NCBI GenBank assembly: GCA_019054805.1
Contig: JAHQIY010000001.1
Coordinates: 8,384,501 to 8,448,500 of the forward strand
Direction of reading: 5' to 3'
Length of the DNA stretch: 64,000 nt
Source: Brachionus manjavacas
Lineage: Eukaryota > Rotifera > Eurotatoria > Ploima > Brachionidae
Shown here: positions 49,670 through 62,000 of the stretch, in pieces
Position numbering within the stretch: the first letter of the stretch is position 1
Layout of the letters: each line of letters starts with the position of its first letter
Notes under the pieces: generated by a model
The model's database searches: none
Seen by the model: only the letters and a program-made list of their open reading frames with translations
What the model was told of the DNA's origin: nothing
Made by a program: the position numbers and the translations under genes

Positions 49670-51476
49670 CTAATTGTAACATCCATTTTCAATCGGCGTT
49701 TCATTCAAACCAAATTCTTTCATACATATTTTATAGATTTCAAATCTTTTTCTAGCTTTATCTTGATACGGTCCATTGCATTCAAGACCACCATTGATTG
49801 CCATGGTGCTCGCACCGAATCGACCATTTTTTACGTCAGAACGAGAACCAACATTTGCCTTCCAAAACCAAAAAGCTGTAGCCCAAGCAATTTCATCATT
49901 ATTGGCTACTTGATCTGGATCTCTCAAAAGTCTATCATCTCCATACAAAGCTTGACTTGCAGCCTCATAATTATAATTCCAAGACTTAAAAAAATATTAT
50001 TTTTGAATACTGTTTACAACAATAAATTTACCAATTGAATGTATCCTCTTCCATAGTAGCTTTTACCAGGATATCTACTTGTTCCATAAACACCTGGACA
50101 CTTAGTTTGCATACATGCATATTCTTCAGTCGCTTTTAAGCCATCAGATTCCCACAAAATTTGGGACAAAAACATAGCGGCTTCTCTTTTTGTGGTTATG
50201 CCTCCTTTAGGACCAAGTTGGGTGACGAAATTTGTATATTTTTCCATAGATGGTCTGTCATAACCGGCACCCATTATAGCTCGTGAAAATTCTTCATATG
50301 TGATCAAATTTCCATTTGTGTTTATTGAAGTAGTTAGAACAATAACGGGCTTTGTAGTAGTTGCCTCGGTTGGTTTTGTTGAGGTGGCTACAGTTGGTTT
50401 TGTTGAGGTGGCTACAGTTGGTTTTGTTGAGGTGGCTACAGGTGGTTTTGTTGTTTTGATTGTGGTTTGAATTGGAAAAAATCCACTCGGAACACCATTA
50501 CAGCTAAAATTTAATAAATTAAACCCCAATCGAAAACACAATTAATGCAAGGATTACAAGCTTGTTGAGCAGAATTTGTAAACGATCCCGCCAGCAGCAT
50601 GGTATGAACCACTCCCTCCATTTGTTATTTTTTCCAGGCATCCACGAGTTAAAACTAAAATTTTTTATTCCAAAAAAAATAAAAATTAAATTTTATTTAC
50701 TGTTTCCTTTATCGGGATTTTTCCAAATAGCACAAGCACCTGAACATGATACCAAAGAACCAACTAAAGCTCTGAAATCCATGGGATCGCTGCAAGCCTT
50801 TTACAAAAAATATCACAATTTAATAAATTTTTATCATTTTTTTTACTCTATTTGTTGCATCACACTCATAGCAAAGAATTTGATTTTTGACAGGCTTTTT
50901 AGTTCTAACTTGGTTTGTTTTTGTGGTCAATTTTGCAGCCATAAAGGTTGGATCCCCCGGATTTATGACAACTATTGGTTGATTAGAAAATTTATAATTA
51001 CATCTATTAATTAAAAATTTAAAGCAAAAATAAAACAATTTTTTAAATTCTTACAAATCCGTATTACAAAAATCAATTTCATTCGAATTACGTTCAAATT
51101 CATCATAAGAACATCCGCGATAGATAACTTAAAAACAAAATTAAAGTTAAATGTATTTTTATGTCTAAATTTTTACTATTATCGCTCTTCCAAATTTTGC
51201 ATGGACCAGTACATGGCTCTTTGTTGTATTTAAGCATGTTAACATCCGGAATTTCTCCGCAAGCCTTTTTGAATTTTATAAATTATTTTTTAATCAAAAT
51301 AAGTTTGATCTTACGTCCCAGTTGGAATTACAGGAATAACAATATATTGCATCTTTAAAGGAGAAAAGTCAAAATTATAAATATGATTAAATTATTTGAC
51401 TACCTGCTCCAAGATTACAAAAAATTGAGACATAAATGAGGACAAAAATAAATTTAGTAAATTTTGAATATTTCAT
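49670..51476 (-). CDS. Secreted chitinase: two Ly6/uPAR three-finger domains plus GH19 domain (gene A)
   Basis: Nine exons on the minus strand (51476-51404, 51352-51315, 51264-51177, 51127-51055, 51003-50847, 50797-50701, 50654-50558, 50503-50032, 49984-49670) join in phase to 469 aa. Residues 1-24 are a signal peptide. Two three-finger domains (about 25-92 and 135-210) each show CYxC...AC....C.G.C..W....RGC...C...CN. A Thr/Pro linker of 8-residue TKPTVATS repeats follows. The GH19 domain (about 260-469) has FLSQILWESDGL (likely acid Glu326), EEYAC, YYGRGYIQLSWNYNYEAAS, WATAFWFWK and AINGGLECNGP. GH19 enzymes hydrolyse chitin with inversion. Three-finger domains usually bind proteins or membranes, so here they may act as adhesion or targeting modules (inference). 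It is a tandem paralogue of the next gene. Five of eight acceptors are AAG. Confidence 0.88.
50372..50453 (-). repeat. 24-bp tandem repeat in the chitinase linker
   Basis: Three full copies and a partial copy of a 24-bp unit (GGTTTTGTTGAGGTGGCTAC plus AGTT on the plus strand) encode repeated TKPTVATS. The copies are nearly identical, so recent slippage is likely and copy number may vary between alleles. Confidence 0.85.
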
Positions 51477-51825
51477 TTTGTTTTTTGAATTTTAAGAGAA
51501 AATTCCGAAATCATTTTGACTTTAAATATTGCCGTTACAGTAAATAAAATTATCTCAAGACAATACATTTATTTGCAGAGACACCTTTTTTAAATAAAAC
51601 TAAAGTGAATTAAGTAGAATTAAATAATTTTTTTAGTAAAAATGAGTCTTAAAAACATGTTCGATTTAATTAAATTTTCAGAATTTGCTTTTCATTCGGG
51701 CTCATTTATTGATTTAAGTTAAGTAATTATTAAACAATATGAAGACACTTGTGGAATATTTGACTAATTTTTAGAGTCAAAAGACAATTTTGCAAAATAT
51801 TTATTTGAAAATAATTTTGAAAAAA

Positions 51826-54800
51826 TTAGTTATAACATCCATTCTCAATTGGATTTTCGCTGACGTGGAATTCGCTTAAAATTACTTTATAGACTTCAAA
51901 TCTTTTTATTGCCTTTTTCTTGTGAGGTCCATTGCATTCGAGACCACCGTTAATAGCCATTGTGCTTGAACCGAAATAGCCTTTTTTCACTTCACCACTA
52001 GAACCAACATTTGCCTTCCAGAACCAAAAAGCTGTTGCCCATGCATATTCATCATTTTGAGAAACAAGATTAGGATTTTTTAAAAGCCTATCATCACCAA
52101 ATAAAGCACGACTAGCAGCTTCATAATTGTAGTGCCATGACTTATATTTTTTAAATATGATTTAATTAAAAGTTTAGAGAAAAAATAAAAACCAAAAAAA
52201 AATAAAATTTAAAAAGAAATTACTAGTTGAATATAACCCCTGCCATAATAGTTATTACCAATGTAACGACTTGTTCCATACAATCCCGGACATCCAGTTT
52301 TAATACACGCATATTCAGATTTTGCCTTTAAACCATCTGATTCCCACAAAATTTGCGCCAAAAACATCGCTGCTTCACGTTTTGTTTTGATGCCTCCTTG
52401 AGGTTCTAATTGAGTGACAAAATTAAAGTATTGTTCATTAGTAGGTAGATCATAGCCAGCTTTTGTAACTGCATTGCTGAATTCTAGATATGTGACTAGA
52501 TAATTTTTATCAAAATGTGTCAAAGGTTCTTCGAATGTTGTAGTTTTTTCGATAACACTATTCGTTTCTTCTTTATGTGAAGCTACCAGTGAAATACCCC
52601 CGTCAATATTGCACCTGAATAAAATTAAAATTAAATTTTTATTTTTGCTTGTTCACTGTAGTGCTCGATTTAACTCAAGTTAGTGCGGGCGTACCGTATT
52701 TTCTTTTTAAGAGATCTATGCGATTTTAATCCAAGCTATAAATGAAGGATGTCAAATAGATCTTTATCATATTAAAATAATAAATAATAATAATAAAAAA
52801 ATATCATTTAAAGTTAATTTTTAGTTGCTTTTTTTCAAGAAACTGTCAAAATTTTCAAAAAGTACATGAGAAAAAAAACTTTATAAACAAATAAGAAATT
52901 GCAAATTTAATTCTATTACTAATTTCAAATTTTAAAAGAAAATTTTTACGAGTCGGGACTTAATGTCAATTTCAAAATCGGTAGATATTAAAAAATTGTT
53001 TTTATCTTAAGATTTTCTAGATTAATTAAATTAAAAATTGATTTTCTTGCAAAATTGAGATCAAGTAGAACAAAAAGTGTTTATAAACAGCTTTTTAATT
53101 TCTACAGAAATATAAAAAATAATAGTTTAATAATAAGAATTGTTTTAAATCCTAGCAGTTTTTTGATGATTTGCTTCAATCTTCATAATAACGTTTTATT
53201 TTTATTTAATTCACTCAGATTGTTAGGTAATCAATTTTAAATTCATAAAAAAATTAAATATTTAAAGAATTGATTTAAGAAATTAAAGGAATATTTAAAA
53301 TACCGCCTATAATAGCAATGTAAAAATAGAATTAACTTAAATTTTTTATCAATTTTAGTGCTTAAATTAAATTATATATTTATAAATTGACAAATAAGGC
53401 ATCCTACTCAATTTTTTTGTCATTCAAACCACTAGTAAAATTTCTATAAAGTGAAAGATGATATAGGTTTAGCTGAATCTCAATTTTTTTTCGTACGTTT
53501 AAAGAGGAGACCTAAAAGAATTGTTTAAATGTATTAAGAACTCTGCTTGAAAAAATCCTAATCTCAAATGTAACTCACTAGCAGCTGATGGCCCAGCAAG
53601 TGGTTTACGAGGACACAAACAAAGATTTAGTAAGCAATTTTTGAAGACAAAACAACGTGATAATTTCTTCACTAATAGAGTCGTCAAGAACTAGAACGAG
53701 TTACCTCCTGGAATTATCAGTGCCTTAAACAGCTTTAAATTCCAATAGGACAAACATATGGAGCGAAAAAGAAATACTAAAATGTTATCTCTGAATAGTT
53801 GAATTATTTTCTCTTGAAGTTGAGTATTGCATATTTATTGAAGTCTAAATCATATTTTTTGCAGAAAATATCTATCATAGCGAAACTACATCTAGTATCG
53901 CTCTGCAGGTCTCCATTAAAAATAATAATAATAATTATAAGCTACAACAAGTTAACTGTAGAGCAAGCTATTGCTTACTATATGTAGCAATTATGCATGT
54001 AATAATGGGTCTGTTTTTTTAAGAATGCGTCTCCATTCCGTTTTTTCAGGAATAGCACCTTTCACTTGAGCAAGAACCGCTGTAAGATATCTTATATGCT
54101 AAATTTTCAAAATTTTATAAAAAAAGCCTTTTTTCTATTTAAGCATTAAAAATATTGGTAATTTACTTTAATCGTTTTTCAAATGGATAACAAAGTTTAT
54201 TATTTAAATATTTTATCAAATTTTAAATAGCAAATCTTTAATTATCACATAGAAAATATGGCTTACTAAAAAATTTTAGGGTTAGTTCAAAAAAGGATTA
54301 TTCTTTTTTTAAATTCTAAGGTCGTTATTCAACTACATGTTCAATTTATTTACCCATTTTTTTACTATAATAGAAAAATAAAATTTAAAATTTTTTTAGA
54401 AACAACAATGAAAAAATAGTTATTTGGTTCTTTGATAATGTTTTGTAATTTTAGATCCGCTTAATTTTTATTCATTCTGTTAAATTTTATTAAAAACGAG
54501 AAAATTTTGATGATGCGTCACGAAAAGATAAAAAAGAAACCAAAACAATAATATAGAAATTTAAACGAAAATTATTGATTTGAAGCTAAAAAAAATGATA
54601 AAAAAAAATTTGATGTAAAAAAATAAAAAATAAAGTATAAAAGGTACAAAACAGCTTTTTATTTTGTAATTATCAGTCCATGATTTTATCCTAGATACTA
54701 GCAAAAAAACAATATTTAATACTCACAGATTTGTAGAGCAATAATTATAAATGAGCCCATTTTTGTCAAAGTAGATACCTGATGTTCCATTTATAATTTG

Positions 54801-57800
54801 AGTTGAGCAACCTCTGTACAAGACTAAATGAATCAATTAAAAGGTATACATATTTTTTTAATTATTTTGTACGATTTTTATCCCAAGGATTATACCAGGA
54901 AACGCAAACTCCCACACATTCAACTGTATTGTGCTTAATTTTGTCTAAATTTGGTGGATTTCCGCATGCCTTACAAAATGAAATGTTTATTAGCCAAAAA
55001 AAGATAAAAAATCTTACTGGCCATCGAGCATTACAAAAATAGCATGTAATAGATTTTGTATCTGATTCGGCCAAAGATTGGTAATTTTCAAAGGATTTTG
55101 TAGAATTTGGCAAAGTAATAGATGATTTCACTTCCAATTCAACAGTAATATCATAGTAATTTATTGAATCGTAATCATCACAATTTTCAATTTCGGTATC
55201 ATTCTCATCATCAATTTGATAATCGGAAGCATTTAATTCCAAAAAACTTGACTTCAAAATAGCTCTTCCTTCCGTTTGAATGTTCATTGTTGAATTTTTT
55301 TTGGGTATTTCAGTGGTAGTAGCAATCGCTTTGGTCGAAGATATATTTAAAGAGACGTCATTACAAAAATCGCTTGAGCATACATAATAGTCTAAATCTT
55401 TTAAATCATTCAAAATTTTTAGACTTGAAATATTTTTTAAACAGCCTCTGTAAAGAAGATTATTATCAAGCTGATTGAACCATGCTACACACACACCATT
55501 GCATTCAACAACACTAAATTTTAGCTCCTTTAAATCTGGAGGATCAGCACAAGCTTTCCAGCGCTCATTACAAAAATAACACTGTATTGTGTCTAAATAT
55601 AAAATAATTTTAGGGCTTATTTTGAAAAATTAAAGAAAAAAAAGTTATTAGCAAAAAAAATATTCTTCCCTGTTTTGTTACCAGGTGGTCACCAATCCTG
55701 TGACCAAAAAAAATTCCAGAATTAAATAAAAGTTAGGATATACAAAAAAATATTAATTTAATTTTTGTGATTTATTTTTAAACCTCTCTCATCCTCAAAA
55801 AAGCCAACACATTATGAACACTCATTAATATTTTTTGTTGCCACTATAAGCTGTCTTAACTTCTACCTGTACATCTCCAGATATCTCTGGGAGCTCTTTT
55901 GAGATTTTTTGATAAAAACTCGATTAGGACATAGAATCACCTAAACATGGTTAAATTGGTCATTAAATTAGTAATTCAAATGTCTAAAAATGTAATCCAA
56001 GTCTAGAGTTTTCTAAATTTATTCACAATTAATTTTTATTCAGTTTTTTTATTAATTAAAATTTAATAACCACAAATTTTTAGTAACCTTCATTTTTTTA
56101 TGGAAAGAAAAAAACTGTTCGTAAAATTTTGTTACCAGTGTGTTTGTATACAAGGGAAGACTCCAAAAATATCTGAAATTTTTTATCGAGTTTTTTTCTC
56201 AAAAAAGATAAATAATTTTCTGATATTATCTTTTTTTAAATCATTTCCAATATATTAATTGAAAAATTATAAATAAAAAAAATTTCACGTGCTGTAAAGA
56301 TGGGTGTTCATAGCCAACGTACAGTCAAACATTTTAAACCTCATATAAATTTTATTCTAAATTCTATTTTATTTTAAACATCATTTCCTTTTTTTTTCAT
56401 TTCACAAAGGAAACTCTTAAAATATATGATTTGATATTTAAATGAAAAAGTTTGACTGCAATAGATTTTTTTCTAACACAAATTTTAAAATTGCTTGACA
56501 AATTAATTTAAATAGACAAAAATTTGTTTAAATTTGCATTGTTAATCTGAAAGAAGAAGTTTCGACTTCAATTTTTTCAAGAAGGAATGAACATGTGGCC
56601 ATTTGTAAGGAGATAATAGTGCATGATTAAATGATAATTTAGTCAAAAAAATCACACAAGAGAAACTATTCAAAATCATTAACTGATAATAATTTTAAAG
56701 ATAAAACTATTCTACTAATTCATTTTTTTTAAATAAATTCTATAACAAAATTTTATAACGACGAGGACGAGTATTAAAAACAAATAAAACAAGTGAAACT
56801 AAAAAAACAACGCATAAAACTTAATCTGACAAAACATTTTTTAACATGCTAATCAGTAATTATAACTTTTATATGATTTAATTTTTGATTTGTCCATGGG
56901 ACCTAAACTTTAATTAAAAAAAATAAAAATAAAAAATTGTTTATAAAAAACAATTTAGTCAATTTTATAAAAAACAATTTTAAAAAAGACTCATGAATTT
57001 TGGTACAAAAAAAAACAAAATATTAAAAATGCCAAAGTTTAAGTTCTTACGGACCAAAACATATTGTAGTAAATGAAACATCCTTTGTACCACCAAAAAA
57101 CTGATCCTGCAAAACACTGGGATAAATCTGCAAAATTCAAAAAATTGCGAAAATTCATAAAGCCAAAGCCACTCATGAGTTCAGATCTGAGTGAAGTCAA
57201 ATGAATGTAAAAAATATCGTTTTTGCTTTAAGTGTTGTGTTTCTATTTGAAACCTTATTTGAGTTTATCACTAAATCAATACTCTGGATGGTTGCAACCA
57301 TTTATGCAAAAAATGAAACTTGGTTTAAGAAAAGCGATTATCTTTTTGTGGGAATATATCAAAACTCGAGAGTCAAGGGAACTAATACATGAGTAGAAAT
57401 AATAAAAAAATTCTGTTATGAGCAGCACTAAATTAATATTTAAAAATTAAATTTATTAAATAGCACTTAATTGGTATAAAAAAATTAAATTACTCGATTG
57501 AATAACTGAAGAATTTGAAATTGTAATAGATTCAATTGTTAATGATTCTTCATTTTCGTAATTAACATTGCACCTAAAATTAATTAAATTCAAAAATTAA
57601 AATCAATAAATTTTTAAAATTTTACAAGTCGAAATAACAATATTTGTAAATTATTCCGTTTTGATCTACAAAAAAACTAGCATTATCTGGCAAAAAAAAA
57701 TTAGAGCAATCTCTATAAATTTCTTTAAAAAAAAATTAATTTTTTTTGATAAAATCGTTTTTTATTATTTTTACTATTATCATTTTTCCATACTCTACAT

Positions 57801-58002
57801 GGACCACGACATATTTCTTTATTATATCTTATCAAACTGAGGTTTGGTATTGCCCCACAGGCCTTTAAAATAAATTGAAAATAGCATTAGTACAATTAAA
57901 TAAAATTACCTCCCAATTTGAATTGCAAGCATAACAGATTAAAGAGTTTATTTTAACAATTGTTGAAATAAATAAAACATAAAAAAATATTATTCTGTTC
58001 AT
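51826..58002 (-). CDS. Secreted chitinase: three Ly6/uPAR three-finger domains plus GH19 domain (gene B)
   Basis: Nine exons (58002-57910, 57862-57775, 57722-57626, 57573-57494, 55592-55018, 54969-54873, 54823-54727, 52614-52224, 52140-51826) join in phase to 610 aa. A signal peptide (1-20) is followed by three-finger domain 1 (about 21-95: ICYACNSNWE, ACGAIP, CRGPCRVW, YRDCS, YCYFDLCN) and domain 2 (about 120-190, in one exon, CYFCNERWKACADPPD ... RGC ... CSSDFCN). A long acidic Ser/Thr/Asn-rich linker precedes domain 3 (about 300-377, CYFCNARWP ... RGC ... YCSTNLCN). The GH19 part (about 390-610) has FLAQILWESDGL, YYGRGYIQLSWHYNY and WATAFWFWK. The last two introns match gene A in position and phase. 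Two introns are long (1.9 and 2.1 kb); the second contains a LINE scrap. No second signal peptide interrupts the chain, supporting one gene. A split into two transcripts at the 1.9-kb intron cannot be excluded. Confidence 0.82.
53495..53990 (+). mobile_element. LINE 3' fragment inside a chitinase-gene intron
   Basis: Plus-strand reading gives RGDLKELFKCIKNSA, RGHKQRFSKQFLKTKQRDNFFTNRVV and LPPGIISALNSFK, the usual CR1/Jockey-type C-terminal blocks, with stops. It ends near an AATAATAATAAT tract (about 53921-53934). It lies antisense to the host gene. Confidence 0.8.
55593..57493 (-). other. 1.9-kb intron of chitinase gene B
   Basis: The flanking exons join in phase across it. Inside are weak inverted similarities (for example TGAACACTCATT near 55838 against GGGTGTTCA near 56306) and an unsupported plus-strand open stretch at 57201-57392. 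Confidence 0.5.
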
Positions 58003-59255
58003 TTGTTCAATTTAATGGTAAATTTAGATCAAATTATTCTATCAATAAAATATTTATCATGACTTCATTTATGTCGCTAATTTAATATTTCGTTGTTGTT
58101 TGTCTTTTAGGCGTCAAAGTATTTTAATTGCTACATGATATTTGTAATTGGGATTTTATATTTAATGTTGAAAGCACTTTTCATATTTTCTAGTTTACAT
58201 TTTATTCTGTTCTAAATTTTTTTCAACCGATTTTTGGCACTTTATTGGAAAATTAATTAAAATTAAGTACCTTTTACAGAGTATCATTACTTAAATCTTC
58301 AAAAGCTGATACATTTCTCAATACTAAATGAAGTTGATTTTTTTAAGCCTTATTCCATCTTATTTTCTTTATTTGTTCAATTAAAAAATTTTTTCAGTAA
58401 ATTTGCTTAAATTGACTTTTTTCAATTTTTTTCTTTGATAAAAACTTGAAATTTAAAAAAAATAATTCTATTACTTTACTTTAAATTATCTAGGATCGAA
58501 ATTAAAAAAAAATCAATTTTTAATTATTTAATTTAATTCTTTAATTTTTATTTTACCTAATTTTTAACCACACGCCTTAACTAAAATACTTGAATTTTAT
58601 CCCACGCATGATCTCAAAAAAATTTCCGATATTAAAGTCAACTATCTGTTCAAAAGAAAATGATTTTGTTCAGCAAAAAAGTTTTAAATCCTTAAATGCA
58701 TCAATTACCTGTTAGGTTGTAAGAATTGTAAGTATATTATTTTCTAGATTACTGTTCTTTTTATAAATATGGTTTTCTTTATTTGCTTTATTTGCTACCA
58801 AAAAAAAATTTAGAAAAAGTAAATTAGACTAATTTATTGAAAAACAAAATATATTGAATTTTCTTTCGTTAGTTTAAATTTCTTTAATCTGAACCTCTAA
58901 TTTAATATAATTTAATTTGCTTTCTTAATCTGATGTTGTTAATGCTTCACATATAATAAAATAAAATAATTTTAAGATCTCATATACTAAATCTTTTTTT
59001 TAGTTTGAGTTTTTAAATAGTTTGCCATTTAATAGAAAATCATAACAAAAATAATACTTTTTCTTTTTAAAATTCAAAATGAGGCCAAATTTTTAAATTA
59101 AATTGAAAAAAATTAAAAAAATTTTTTGCTAATATTAATTTGATGTCAAATATTAACATAATTTCAAAACTGAAAGTAATAAAATCTTAATTTCACAATT
59201 TTTTATTTTTTAATAAATTATAGTCGGATTTTATGTATAAATTGAATGGGATTTT
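58003..59255. other. Divergent intergenic region between chitinase B and LENG9-like gene
   Basis: No gene. 58550-58610 resembles 62610-62670 (TTTTTAACCACACGCCTTAACT against TTTTTAGCCCCGTACTATAACT), a dispersed repeat. No promoter element can be named. Confidence 0.4.
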
Positions 59256-60808
59256 ATGTTTAATATAAACTGTTTAAAAAATAGCATAGACAGAGAAATT
59301 AAACTAGAATATATTTTTAAAAAAATTATGGCTAATATTAAAAGAGACCTTATATTAAAAAACATACATAATTTAAATGACTATCTTAAAGAAAAGCAAA
59401 TACCAAATCTAAAATTATTGGAGAATATTGGTTCCCATCCATATGTAGTCAAAATTACGGCTTTTACCAGTTTTGGAATAAATTTAACAATTCAAATTAG
59501 TGGTAGAATTAATTTTTTATAATAAATATATTTTTAAATAGCTTTTTTTTAGACGACTTAGATTTTTCAAAATCGACAGCGATTTCGAGCCATTTTAAAA
59601 AAAGCAGCCAAAATGATCAATTGACAAAATTATTTGATGAATTTTTGAGCGAAAAAATAAAAATCATTGATCCTCAGAGCGACATTTTTATGATAAAGCT
59701 GTTTCAAAAATCTCAAAATTATATAGAAAAGCATTTTGAAAAAAATCAGCAAAATCCTAGAAAAAAATCGCCCACTAAAACCAAAGAAATTACTAGAAAA
59801 AGTGACGAAGAAAGTGATCTAAACGCAAAAAAGGTGTCTATGAAAACCGCGGGTGATGTTGTAAACAGGATACAGTGGGACGGTGAAATAAATAAAGATT
59901 ATATAACAGTGGGATACATCGACAGATTTTTAGGTCTAAAAGAATGTTCTTTTAACACATTTGACTGGGGAGATATTGTTCTGGCAGAATATGGAGCTCT
60001 GGCAATTCCTGAGCATCGAATTAGCTATTTCAAGTATAAAGATGAAATTATATGGGACAAAAAAGCCCGCTTAGATAATTTCTTTGGCTCAACTGGTTCT
60101 GGTCAAACGATTCGAGATATTGTGAAAAGATTGGAAAATTTAGAATTTCAACCACAAAATGAAATAGCCAGCGAACAATCAGAATTAAAACAAAGTAACT
60201 TGACATCTGATAGTCCAAACTATTTTATATCAATACCTATCAATAGTTTTCAAATAAAATCAAATTTTTATCTTCTCAATTCGGATTTATTGGAATATAA
60301 TGATGAAGTAGAAAATTTTTTGATGCCCGACACATCATTTCATTTGACACTGTGTACTCTTCGAATTGATAGCCTTGAAGAAATGGACTTGGTTAAGCAA
60401 GTCATGAATGAATCTAAGGAAAGTATAAAAAATAATTTTCCCATTTGTCTAAATTTTCGAGGATTAGACCAATTTTATCAAAAAGTTCTGTATGTAAAAT
60501 GTCCAAATGAAAACATTTTGGAATTGAAGAATTTAAAAAATTTTTTTTCAACTCAGCTGGAAGAAAAAAATTTAAACATGGCTGGTAATTATTACAATTT
60601 TGTTCCGCATTTGACTGTTTTTAAGATAAATAGCAATTCAAATAACCGAAATATAAGTGTTGATGATTTTGTAGATCAAAATTTGTGGAAAAAATACGAA
60701 AATTTTGATTTTGGTGAAGAAACAGTGAGTCAAATTCAATTATGTAAAATGACCAATATAATGCTAAATAAAATTTATCCCATTGAACATGAAATTAATA
60801 TAATATAA
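59256..60808 (+). CDS. LENG9: LENG9 homologue: MJ1316/DUF504 domain plus 2H phosphoesterase-like domain
   Basis: Two exons (59256-59502 and 59553-60808) join in phase to 500 aa. Residues 1-175 are not recognised. Residues about 179-265 are an MJ1316 (DUF504) domain: TAGDVVNRIQWDGEI, TVGYIDRFLG, AIPEHRISYFKYKDEIIWD and FFGSTGSG. The family is proposed to recognise RNA with cyclic phosphate ends. The last ~195 residues form an AKAP7/2'-5' RNA ligase-like 2H domain with the paired H-x-T motifs FHLTLC and PHLTVF, about 110 residues apart, which normally form the active site of cyclic phosphodiesterases. The fusion is that of vertebrate LENG9, minus its CCCH zinc finger, which I do not see. RNA-end processing is the likely role (inference). 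The ATG at 59256 is the first in the frame, but an earlier exon is possible. Confidence 0.85.
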
Positions 60809-61479
60809 TTTTTTAAAACTAATAAAAAAATAATTTTTCATATTATAATTTTTATTTTAAGATTATTAAAGATAATTTGAGATTAGAGACCAATTTTTTA
60901 TGTTTTCCTAAAAAATTAAAAATCTTTTGGCTTTTATAATTGTAGGATATATATTATTTGTTAATATGTGGGTATACTGTAAACTTTGGTTCAATTGAAT
61001 TTAAGTTTTAAGTTTCAAGGTTAATCAAAATCTATTGAATAGACTGATTAACTCTTCATTTATTTCAATTAAAATAAATAATTCATAAAATAACAATCAT
61101 AATATCAAAATGTTTAATTTAAAAAGATTGTTAAAAAAAAAAAGAAAAATTTAATTAATCGATTTTTAAAAGTTTTTGTAAACCATTTTTAATTTATCAA
61201 AAATTTTAAATTGATTAAAGAAAATTATATTTATTAAAAATATATCTTTTTAAATGACTGAAGGTTAAACATAAACGCTCAATTACAAAATTATTAATTA
61301 ATTTTGGGAAAAAATCATAAAAAGTTAGCTCTCCAAACTTTGTTTTTGTTTTTGGTACAATTAATTTATTTTTATTTCTCTATTTGTATTTAAGATTTCT
61401 TAATTTATTTTATTTTAAACTTTATTTTAATAAAATAAGACCATCATCCAGTTTAAATATTTTAAAACCAAAGTTTAGG

Positions 61480-62000
61480 AGTCTGGATTAAAATCTTTGT
61501 TGGAACCAAAAAAATCCATATTTCTCAAGAAAGTTATTTATAACGTTGTGTTCAAAATTTGAAAAGTCAAATTTAAGCAGTTTAAACAAGGCAGAATAAA
61601 ATAGATTAAATAGTTTCACAGTTATTGATTTTGGAAAATATATCATTGGCGTTATCGCATAGGCAAAGTGTGGAAGAATAAATGTCTTAAAAAATTGCAT
61701 TTTTACAGAAGTTGAGAGATAGAATAGATTTTTAATTGAAATAATTTTTTTTATTTATTTGGGTAGAAATTGTTGATATATGTTTGGTAAAATTTAAACC
61801 ACTATCTAAGCTTACTCCCAATAATTTAAACTCGTCAACAACTTGAAATATTTGATTTAAAACGACAATGCTTTTTGGTAACGTTTTCGATGATTTTTGA
61901 TAGTAGCCCGCCAAGAGTTTCGTTTCTCATTTTCAGTTTGGTTGGAGTCATAATGGCTAATTTCAAATCAAAGACCTTTTCTTTAAATGTAACACTTTTT
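61480..62000 (-). mobile_element. LINE reverse-transcriptase relic
   Basis: The minus strand gives, in two frames, QIFQVVDEFKLLGVSLDSGLNFTKHIS then MQFFKTFILPHFAYAI ... FNLFYSALFKLLKF, matching the segment after the YADD box in LINE reverse transcriptases. A frameshift between the two blocks and missing ends show it is dead. Its 5' limit near 62000 is uncertain. Confidence 0.8.

Noticed and set aside
55660-56340. Possible large foldback in the chitinase B intron
   Set aside because: Only short, scattered inverted matches. The arms cannot be followed continuously.
57201-57392. Plus-strand 63-codon frame with a hydrophobic start
   Set aside because: Lies in the intron of the minus-strand chitinase gene B. 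No recognisable homology, and the hydrophobicity is what AT-rich codons give by chance.
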